Part shown: one piece after another, positions 57,790 through 64,000 of the stretch
How positions within the stretch are numbered: the stretch's first letter is position 1
Layout: each line of letters opens with the position of its first letter
Assembly: GCF_018282115.1 (NCBI RefSeq)
Contig: NZ_CP054306.1
Span: 1,907,488-1,971,487, forward strand
DNA from: Synechocystis sp. PCC 7338
GTDB taxonomy: Bacteria > Cyanobacteriota > Cyanobacteriia > Cyanobacteriales > Microcystaceae
Direction: 5' to 3'
DNA length: 64,000 nt
Notes under the pieces: generated by a model
Seen by the model: only the letters and a program-made list of their open reading frames with translations
What the model was told of the DNA's origin: nothing
Database searches by the model: none
Position numbers and translations under genes: made by a program

Positions 57790-58266
57790 ATAATTGGTGT
57801 TCTCCTACAGGGTTCGATTTTAAAGGGATTTTTTAAAGAGCCCCCTAGGTATTTCTAGCAGAAAATTCGAGGCCGTGGGGGCGTCTCCGCCTTTCTGGGG
57901 TAAATTAGCCTCCGGCGATCGCCAAAGTCTCGACTCGGACTACCACAATTTTTCCGGCTCTGAATTAGCAACTAAAAAGCCTGAGTTTACAAAACTCAAC
58001 TTAAGAACATAAAAATTAATCAAACAGCCCATTCTTTAAGCATTCCTTAGCACTTAAATCAATTAACCTAGTATAAAATTTCAGTATGAACACCTACAAG
58101 TGGATGATCAATCCGTTTGGTTTATCTGGAAAGTCGCCAGATTCCTTTGATTTGCCAATCTAATCGCTGCCATCAGATTCGCCAACCACTGTTTCCCCAT
58201 TAATGGTGTTCATATTTCAAGCATTAGTTTTTTACACTACACAGTTTACATTAGAGGTTAGGTACT
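57790..58266. promoter_or_regulatory. Divergent chlH/RTX intergenic region with inverted repeats
   Basis: A 477-base gap. It contains: GCCCCC/GGGGGC (57840-57845 and 57877-57882) in the chlH leader; a perfect 7-base palindrome TGAGTTT-ACA-AAACTCA at 57982-57998, a possible regulator site; and a perfect 10-base inverted repeat TATGAACACC (58085-58094)/GGTGTTCATA (58205-58214) enclosing a 25-codon open frame at 58086-58163. No clear promoter boxes could be assigned to either gene. Confidence 0.45.
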
Positions 58267-59985
58267 ATGGCTATTATTAACGGAACTCCCCAAAACGATG
58301 ACAACACTGGTGCTTCATTTGGAGGCTTTTTAGGTCTAGTTTTGCAGACCAAGAACTTTCGTCCGGCTCTAATTGGTACTCTTGGCGATGATCAAATCTT
58401 CGGTGATGCGGGAACCGATATCCTTGTAGGATTGGCCGGTAACGATCTTTTGGATGGTGGTCCTGGCGCGGACACCATGTTTGGTGGTTTCGGTGACGAT
58501 ACCTACATTGTCGATGATGCCGGGGATTTAGTTGGAGAGTGGCTAGACACAGATGGCACAGATTTAGTCGAATCTTCAGTGACCTATTCATTAAACGGTC
58601 CCACCTTTTCTTTGCCAGGTATCAGTGGACTTGCTAATAATACTGCTGCCGCCCTGCCCGTGATCGGACTAGGTCCTGTTGACTATGCTCTTTATCTAGG
58701 ACTGACGTTACTTGATTTAACCCCTCAATTTATTGAGAATCTAACTTTGACCGGTACGGATAACATTAACGGTGAAGGTAATGCCCTAGATAACGTAATT
58801 ACTGGTAACAACGAAAATAACATCCTATCTGGTCTAGGGGGAAATGACACCATCTACGGTATGGGGGGGGATGACACCATATCCGGCGGTGATGGAGACG
58901 ACAGCATACTCGGTGGTGACGGAAATGACAGCATATCCGGTGGTGATGGAAATGATTTCCTGAACGGGAATGTGGGAGATGATTTTTTAAACGGGAATGT
59001 AGGTGATGATACTGTCAGGGGCGGGAAAGGCAATGATACCGTCAGGGGCGGGAAAGGCAATGACAGCTTATACGGCGATCTGGGAGATGACAGCGTATTT
59101 GGTGATCTCGACAATGACACCCTATTTGGTGGCCAAGGCAATGACACCATGGATGGTGGCGACGATTATGACACTGCCCACTATGGAGACCTTGAAGATA
59201 GTGGTGACCAGGCTATTACCCTAAAAGGCACTGGTGACCTATCCTTAACCGTAGAAAAGGGCGCTCTGGGCACAGATACGCTCCTCAACATCGAAGAAGT
59301 CATTGCCAATGGTGGTGCTAACAATAACACCATCGACTTTTCTGGCGCTGTTTCACCGGTTAATGTAGATTTGAGCGCTGAAACTCTGTCTTCCCCCAAC
59401 GAAACTGATCCCACTTTTTCTCTAGCAAAAGTCATTAACTTTGATGATGTTATCGGCACTAGTGGTAATGATAGTATTACCGGCGATGCTCAAGACAACA
59501 TCCTAAAAGGAGGGGGGGGCAAGGACACCATCTTTGGGGGCGATGGAAATGACTTTATCTCTGGTGGTGCAGAAAAGGACATTCTAACTGGTGGTTCTGA
59601 TAATGACCTGTTTGACTACACTACTCTGACTGATTCTCAGATAGGCATTTCCTGGTTCAACATTAATTTGTCTAAGGTTGATGTCATTACTGATTTTACA
59701 ATTGGGCAAGATAAGTTCTTTGTTCAAGAGGTACCAACTGACGGTATCCTTCCAGGTGTTCGCCAACTGAGCGCTAATAGCATCTTTGGACTGGGGATAA
59801 CAGTTCTTGGCTTGTCAACTCTTGGCGCCTATGACGCCGCTCAAATTACCGTAGGTTCACGCACCTTTGTGGCTATCAACGATGGCTCAATTGGCTTTAA
59901 TGCTAGCAAGGATGCGTTCATCGAATTGACTAACTTTAGCGGCACATTAACGACTAACGATTTTACCAACATACTTCCTGTTTAA
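58267..59985 (+). CDS. RTX-type calcium-binding secreted protein
   Basis: A 572-residue acidic protein built of glycine/aspartate-rich nonapeptides (GGxGxDxUx). Repeats occur in three blocks: about residues 38-80, 165-310 and 400-445, the middle block being the longest; each would form Ca2+-binding parallel beta-rolls. No N-terminal signal peptide is present, and the C-terminus is non-repetitive, as expected for type I secretion with a C-terminal signal. No secretion genes are adjacent. It carries no recognisable enzyme domain; the spacer regions (FSLPGISGLANN..., VDYALYLGLTLLDLTP) are unassigned. A cell-surface or S-layer-like role is possible. The ATG follows GAGGTTAGGT. Confidence 0.82.
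   Translation: MAIINGTPQNDDNTGASFGGFLGLVLQTKNFRPALIGTLGDDQIFGDAGTDILVGLAGNDLLDGGPGADTMFGGFGDDTYIVDDAGDLVGEWLDTDGTDLVESSVTYSLNGPTFSLPGISGLANNTAAALPVIGLGPVDYALYLGLTLLDLTPQFIENLTLTGTDNINGEGNALDNVITGNNENNILSGLGGNDTIYGMGGDDTISGGDGDDSILGGDGNDSISGGDGNDFLNGNVGDDFLNGNVGDDTVRGGKGNDTVRGGKGNDSLYGDLGDDSVFGDLDNDTLFGGQGNDTMDGGDDYDTAHYGDLEDSGDQAITLKGTGDLSLTVEKGALGTDTLLNIEEVIANGGANNNTIDFSGAVSPVNVDLSAETLSSPNETDPTFSLAKVINFDDVIGTSGNDSITGDAQDNILKGGGGKDTIFGGDGNDFISGGAEKDILTGGSDNDLFDYTTLTDSQIGISWFNINLSKVDVITDFTIGQDKFFVQEVPTDGILPGVRQLSANSIFGLGITVLGLSTLGAYDAAQITVGSRTFVAINDGSIGFNASKDAFIELTNFSGTLTTNDFTNILPV
58957..59064 (+). repeat. Tandem 27-base repeats in the RTX gene
   Basis: Four consecutive 27-base units encode nonapeptides. 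Units 58957-58983 and 58984-59010 are near-copies (NGNVGDD each), and units 59011-59037 and 59038-59064 differ at only two bases (VRGGKGND each). The near identity at DNA level shows recent duplication by slippage or unequal recombination. Confidence 0.85.
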
Positions 59986-60035
59986 AAGTGACGTATATCA
60001 AGTCTGATCGTTGATCTACTGAATAACTCCCGCCT

Positions 60036-60866
60036 CTAATTCATCGTATTGGGGGCATTTTTTTGTTCTTTTGCCGGAGCAATACTGCCAAAGGCGCTGA
60101 AACTAAATTCGTCCGGGCTGATGTCATACCGCAAAATTCTGGCGGTGATACCCCGATTTTCCAATCTTTTCAAGCTGAGGTTATCGCTAAAACTACCGAT
60201 GATGCTGTTGAGAATATTGGTATTAATACGGCGGCCGTTGAGGATGGCGCTGGGGTTCACCAGGATTAGGCGATCGCCGTTTTGGATGGAGATGCCGGTT
60301 TCGATGGCGATGGCTAATTTTTCTAGTTCAGCATTGGGTTCCAATTGTTGCCCCAGTTCTAAGTTAATGCCTAGGCGATCGTCTTCAAGGAAATCCACCT
60401 GGGCATTGAGTAGTTGAAAGCGGGGCACATCTGCCGGCACTCGTTGGTCAATTTGTTTTTGTAACCGTTCTTTAACGGTGGGATTTTGCAAAGCCCGATT
60501 CAGGTCAGCTTCGGTGAGCACCAGTTCCGCCGCCCCTTGAAATGGTTGCCGTAGGGCCTGCCTCAGTCCCGCTAGGTTACGGTTTTCCCGCAGGGCTTGT
60601 AGATCTACGTCAATGAGATCGGTTTCCAATTGCAATTGTTGAATCCTTAGACTGGGCACTATTTCCAAGCCTCGACTGGCCAGGCGTACCCGTTGGATTT
60701 TGCCCTGGATTAGTTGGTAGTTGGGGGCATTATCCACCCGCACCGATAGGTCTTCCACCCCATGGACCCGCTGGCGAATTTGGTTAGCAATTACCTGATC
60801 GCCGATGAAGTTAACGGGAGCAAGGAAAGTGAGAAAAGTAGACAGGGCAATGGCGAACCATTCCAT
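60036..60866 (-). CDS. DUF2993 (LmeA-like) lipid-binding envelope protein
   Basis: A 276-residue protein with an N-terminal hydrophobic anchor or signal (FAIALSTFLTFLAPVNFIG) and a DUF2993 domain: the ADLNRALQ block, LQLETDLIDVDLQALRENRNL and KLAIAIETGISIQNGDRLILVNPSA are typical. LmeA-like proteins bind phospholipids or lipoglycan precursors in the periplasm; in cyanobacteria several copies exist with unknown roles. It lies between the RTX gene (convergent, 50 bases) and the TPR protein gene upstream. Confidence 0.78.
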   Translation of the reverse strand: MEWFAIALSTFLTFLAPVNFIGDQVIANQIRQRVHGVEDLSVRVDNAPNYQLIQGKIQRVRLASRGLEIVPSLRIQQLQLETDLIDVDLQALRENRNLAGLRQALRQPFQGAAELVLTEADLNRALQNPTVKERLQKQIDQRVPADVPRFQLLNAQVDFLEDDRLGINLELGQQLEPNAELEKLAIAIETGISIQNGDRLILVNPSAILNGRRINTNILNSIIGSFSDNLSLKRLENRGITARILRYDISPDEFSFSAFGSIAPAKEQKNAPNTMN

Positions 60867-60978
60867 AGAAGCCGTTGGGGATGATTGTTTCTCGCCTAGT
60901 TTAATGGGTTTTTAGCCAACCAGTAACTAATGGCAACTACCATCACTGACTTTTGCCATGGCCATAGCTTGCCCAGGG

Positions 60979-61491
60979 TTAATTTAACCAATAGGTTACC
61001 CCCAGTAAGAGAGCTAAAAAGGCGATCGCCGTAAAGATAAAACCATTGTCTTTGGTATTCATTCTCCGGGTATCTTCAAACTGGATGGGGGCCGGCTCCG
61101 GCTGACGACGAAGGCGACGGGCCATGCGGGGGGTAGTGGGTTTAGTATTTTCCTGGTCGGTTAAATCCGGGATGGGGGTCAACCACTCCTTCGGGCGGGT
61201 CAACTGGGGGGCTTGCAAAATTTCCAACACCTGTTGCCCCTGCTTGCGGCACTCAGGATGGGGATGGCGTACCAATTTACGGCAAATCTGTTTAGCTGTG
61301 GTCACATCTCCACCGGCCTGGTGGGCCATGGCTAACCACAACTGAGCTTCTCCGCCGCGACGGGTTGCCCCAGCAGAAAGTTTAACCGCTTCCTCAAAGA
61401 GGCCAATACTTTGGCGGTAGCGCCCCCGATCAAAAGCAGTTTTTCCTTCCTCAAATTTTTGTTCAAATTGGCCTTGATGATGGGCTCCCAT
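60979..61491 (-). CDS. Short TPR protein with C-terminal membrane anchor
   Basis: A 170-residue protein. The N-terminal 80 residues form two tetratricopeptide-like helical pairs (FEEGKTAFDRGRYRQSIGLFEEAVKLS; AQLWLAMAHQAGGDVTTAKQICRKLV), then a Pro/Arg-rich linker and one C-terminal span (GFIFTAIAFLALLLGVTYWLN), so it is tail-anchored with the TPR in the cytoplasm. Function unknown; such proteins scaffold complexes. It ends 35 bases from the fabI stop region in the same direction (downstream of fabI), so they may share a transcript. Confidence 0.72.
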   Translation of the reverse strand: MGAHHQGQFEQKFEEGKTAFDRGRYRQSIGLFEEAVKLSAGATRRGGEAQLWLAMAHQAGGDVTTAKQICRKLVRHPHPECRKQGQQVLEILQAPQLTRPKEWLTPIPDLTDQENTKPTTPRMARRLRRQPEPAPIQFEDTRRMNTKDNGFIFTAIAFLALLLGVTYWLN

Positions 61492-61526
61492 GGCAAAGAA
61501 CTATTTTTGTCGTTTAATCTTTACCA

Positions 61527-62309
61527 TTACATATACATACCCATAATTTCATAGCCAGAATCGACGTAGATGATTTGCCCAGTAATACCGCTGGAGAGGT
61601 CACTGGCCAGGAAAGCCGCTGTATTTCCTACTTCCGTTTGGGTAACAGTGCGCTTCAATGGTGCCACCTCTTCCACGTGGTGAATCATATCCAAAATGCC
61701 CCCCACGGCCGAAGAAGCCAAGGTCCGGATGGGGCCAGCGGAAATACCATTGACACGGATATTTTGGGGCCCCAATTCCGCCGCTAGATAACGCACAGTC
61801 ATTTCTAAACCAGCCTTAGCCACCCCCATCAAGTTGTAGTTAGGAATAACTTTCACGCCGCCGAAATAGGTCAGGGTGATGATGCTACCGCCATTGGTCA
61901 TTAGGGGTTTTGCGCCCCGGGCCAAACGACCAAGGGAATAGGTGCTAATTTCCATGGCTTGACTAAAGGCTTCCTTCGGGATGTCGGTGTAATTGCCCGT
62001 TAAACCGGACTTGTCCGCAAAGGCCAAACAATGGATCAAAATATCGAGTTTGCCCCATTTTTCCTTCACCGTATTGAACAAGGCATCCACCTGGGCATCG
62101 TCCTGTACGTCCCCCGGCAACACTAGACTTGGGTGCAAAGGCTCAGTCAACTCCCGCACTTTTTTTTCAAATCTGCCTTTGTCGTCTGGAAGATAACTAA
62201 CGCCAATTTCAGCCCCGGCGTGGTGTAGTTGTTGGGCAATGCCCCAGGCAATGGAACGATTATTGGCGATGCCAGTAACGAAGGCGTGTTTGCCGCTGAG
62301 ATCTAACAT
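61527..62309 (-). CDS. fabI: Enoyl-[acyl-carrier-protein] reductase (NADH)
   Basis: A 260-residue short-chain dehydrogenase that performs the last reduction in each round of type II fatty acid synthesis. The cofactor site is TGIANNRSIAWGIA and the catalytic pair is Tyr-x6-Lys in YNLMGVAKAGLE; the substrate loop (TLASSAVGG) is typical for FabI. The ATG giving MLDLSGKHAFVTG is used instead of the in-frame start eight codons earlier. Nearly identical to my memory of PCC 6803 Slr1051. Adjacent genes are a TPR protein (downstream) and an ABC ATPase (upstream). Confidence 0.95.
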   Translation of the reverse strand: MLDLSGKHAFVTGIANNRSIAWGIAQQLHHAGAEIGVSYLPDDKGRFEKKVRELTEPLHPSLVLPGDVQDDAQVDALFNTVKEKWGKLDILIHCLAFADKSGLTGNYTDIPKEAFSQAMEISTYSLGRLARGAKPLMTNGGSIITLTYFGGVKVIPNYNLMGVAKAGLEMTVRYLAAELGPQNIRVNGISAGPIRTLASSAVGGILDMIHHVEEVAPLKRTVTQTEVGNTAAFLASDLSSGITGQIIYVDSGYEIMGMYM

Positions 62310-62435
62310 AAAATTTTCCCTGGGAGTGCTCAAATGTGGTAATTGCTCAAAAACTGGTTCGGGGAGCCATCAGCCCCGATCTTTCAATATACCTCCCAGT
62401 CCGTACTTCCAAGAAGCCCATCGGGGTAGGGCTAA

Positions 62436-63266
62436 CTATCCACTTAACCCATTGCGGTCTGAACCTGGGACGTTACCGATTTTCTGAAGTTCTTCCGCCC
62501 GGTGGGGAATGGTTTTAATAATCTGATCCCGGAGAATTTGCCCATCCTGGAAGGAAATGATCCGTTCTCCGTGGCTGGCCACGTCAGCTTCGTGGGTCAC
62601 CACCACAATGGTGATGCCCGTGCTATGTAACTGTTCAAAAATAGCTAATACCTCCTCGGTGGTGTGGGAATCCAACGCCCCAGTGGGTTCATCGGCCAGC
62701 AGCAATAACGGTTCATTAACAATGGCCCTGGCGATCGCCACCCGTTGTTGTTGTCCGCCGGACAATTGATTGGGCCGGTTATGTAACCTCTGGCTGAGCC
62801 CGACCCTAACCAAGGCGGCAATGGCTTTTTCCTTCCTGGTTTCTGCCGGTATGCCCGCATAGATCATTGGCAACATGACATTTTCCAGGGCGCTCATCTG
62901 GGGCAACAGGTAAAATTGCTGAAAAACAAAGCCAATTTTGCGATTACGAATTTTAGCCAACTGATCGGCACTCAAACCGGATACATCTTCTCCATCCAGG
63001 AAATAATGCCCCAGGGTAGGACGGTCTAGGCAACCAATAATATTCATCATGGTGGACTTTCCCGATCCAGAAGCCCCCATAATGGCGCAGTAACTGCCCC
63101 GTTTGATCGCCAAACTAACATCGGCCAAGGCTTTGACTTCCGTTTCCCCCTCTCCATAAATTTTGGATACTCCCTCTAGGCGCAGTAGCACATCACCTTG
63201 GGGAGAATGTTGGCGATCGCCCTTGCTGGCCGGGGAATAAGTCATTAACTGGTTTGAATCAAGCAT
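62436..63266 (-). CDS. ABC transporter ATP-binding protein, MacB/LolD type
   Basis: A 276-residue ATPase. Walker A is GASGSGKST, Q-loop FQQFYLLPQM, signature LSGGQQQR, Walker B LLLADEPTGALD and the H-loop VVTHE. The N-terminal 25 residues are a variable extension before VSKIYGEG. The PTGALDS context and spacing put it in the MacB/LolD group, which pairs with FtsX-like permeases for lipoprotein or antibiotic/peptide export. No permease gene lies in the window, so the partner must be elsewhere. Confidence 0.9.
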   Translation of the reverse strand: MLDSNQLMTYSPASKGDRQHSPQGDVLLRLEGVSKIYGEGETEVKALADVSLAIKRGSYCAIMGASGSGKSTMMNIIGCLDRPTLGHYFLDGEDVSGLSADQLAKIRNRKIGFVFQQFYLLPQMSALENVMLPMIYAGIPAETRKEKAIAALVRVGLSQRLHNRPNQLSGGQQQRVAIARAIVNEPLLLLADEPTGALDSHTTEEVLAIFEQLHSTGITIVVVTHEADVASHGERIISFQDGQILRDQIIKTIPHRAEELQKIGNVPGSDRNGLSG

Positions 63267-63459
63267 GGAGGCTATCTAGAGCGAACGGCAGATAACAGGG
63301 ATATTAGTCGCGTCTATCATGATAACGACTTTGATGTTCTAGAATTTTCATAGGGGACTGCACAGTAACAGGAACAATGGGCGATCAATAGTTATTAGTT
63401 TGCGATCACTCCCCCTGGCTGATCGTGACAAATTCCAACTTTTGCTTGGAGAAAACACC

Positions 63460-64000
63460 ATGCGCTTCCCTTGGCTATTAATTCTCAGTTTTTTTTTCTT
63501 CCCAGCCCGGTCTATAGCCAGGAAAAGGTAGAAATCATTGATAGTGCTATTGGCGAGTTGGAAGCGGGGGATTTAAGCTCAGATAATGGGGTGATTTTTG
63601 ACCTTTATCCCCTCCAATTGACGGCGGATCAGCCCGTATTAATTTACCTAGAAAGTCAGGATTTTGACCCCTATTTAATTTTGATGGATGGAGAAGGTAA
63701 TAAGTTAGCAGAAAATGATGATTTATATGACACTAATGCAGGTATTTTAATCGACCAAATCGATCCCCAAGGGTATGGGGTAGTGGTGACTAGTAATAAA
63801 GCAGGAGTAACGGGCAAATACAAACTACAAATTATTCTGCCTGATGCCAACCGATTAATTGAAATCCAAGGCCATCAATCCCTCATCCAAGCCCAGGCCA
63901 TGATGGATGAAGGTTCTAAGGAGTCATTGTTCCAGGCGATCGAGTTATTTACTCAAGGTGTGGAATTCTATCGGCAAATAGGCATTGTTAATCGAGAAAT
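63460..64000 (+). pseudogene. Secreted PPC-domain protein with frameshift in the signal peptide (3' end outside window)
   Basis: The ATG at 63460, with GGAG eight bases before, opens a signal peptide (MRFPWLLILSFFF...) that reaches a stop after 23 codons. From the T9 tract (63489-63497) the next frame continues as LPSPVYSQEKVEI and stays open to the window end. One more T (T10) would join the two into a perfect signal peptide ending VYS-Q. The mature part resembles a bacterial pre-peptidase C-terminal (PPC) domain (VLIYLESQDFDPYLILMDGEG) followed by the beginning of TPR-like helices, as in cyanobacterial CHAT-domain proteins. It may be a base-call error, a true mutation or slippage-controlled. 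Confidence 0.6.

Larger units (their letters stand above)
1..64000. repeat. HIP1 octamer (GCGATCGC) dispersed through the window
   Basis: GGCGATCGCC or its core GCGATCGC occurs many times, for example near 183, 1914, 3098, 7686, 14047, 19071, 28916, 40970 and 61021, mostly inside genes and in both toxin-antitoxin/defence and core regions. Dense HIP1 is typical of Synechocystis and related cyanobacteria. It is sparse in the AT-rich stretch 49400-53700 and the pair 30941-33056, which supports a different history for those segments. Confidence 0.85.

Noticed and set aside
58854-59150. 98-codon Ser/Pro-rich frame antisense to the RTX repeats
   Set aside because: Created by the repeat codons read backwards; no start or family evidence.
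1-64000. CRISPR array, rRNA, tRNA or transposase genes
   Set aside because: Read through on both strands without finding direct-repeat/spacer arrays, rRNA-like sequence, foldable tRNAs or transposase motifs.

Overview
The window is a piece of cyanobacterial chromosome from a Synechocystis very close to, but not identical with, strain PCC 6803. The evidence is the many GGCGATCGCC (HIP1) octamer/decamer sites and genes found only in oxygenic cyanobacteria: psbV, chlH, ndhV, desD, the type III glutamine synthetase glnN and NtcA-type promoters. Several proteins (DesD, PsbV, FabI) match my memory of the PCC 6803 sequences apart from scattered substitutions. Locus-tag parallels come from memory and were not looked up. 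No rRNA, tRNA, CRISPR array or transposase was found.

Layout. 1-3861: 3' end of holB, the urea-binding lipoprotein urtA behind a textbook NtcA promoter, and radA. 3847-9646: lumenal pentapeptide protein, nhaS2, ndhV, nusB, and a secreted phosphodiester-glycosidase-like protein. 9658-14177: an accessory defence island made of an ABC-type ATPase, a PtuB-like HNH nuclease and a DUF262/DUF1524 nuclease in one operon, next to a divergent DUF1778/GNAT toxin-antitoxin pair with a palindromic operator. 14139-22705: priA, small membrane proteins and a 1584-residue CHASE/PAS/GAF/GGDEF/EAL protein. 22900-27980: a tightly packed five-gene run (desD, an unknown protein, a Rieske oxygenase and two diiron proteins). 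28475-33056: a two-RCK ion channel, a small membrane protein, and an AT-rich SplB-like radical SAM/methyltransferase pair. 33053-44910: CNNM/CBS protein, rpsP, khpA, glnN, a serine-hydrolase-fold protein lacking its catalytic motifs, psbV, an IF2N-like small protein, sirB-like, tsaE, gcvP. 44980-53759: recN, then an accessory stretch holding a CRP-site-controlled pilin-like protein, a PMT-family glycosyltransferase, DUF433/DUF5615, GIY-YIG and HicAB genes. 53794-64000: chlH, an RTX protein, a DUF2993 protein, a TPR protein, fabI, an ABC ATPase and a secreted protein whose signal peptide is broken in a T9 tract.

How the genes work together. Nitrogen control appears twice (urtA and glnN, each with an NtcA-like site about 22-23 bases from a -10 box). 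Photosynthesis and pigment genes (psbV, ndhV, chlH) sit among housekeeping genes, while the defence and toxin-antitoxin genes fill the joints between blocks that, from memory, lie apart in PCC 6803. The parts most worth following up are the three-gene nuclease cassette, the desaturase/Rieske/AurF-like/ferritin-like operon, the SyCRP1-type site in front of the pilin-like gene, and the degenerate beta-lactamase-fold protein.
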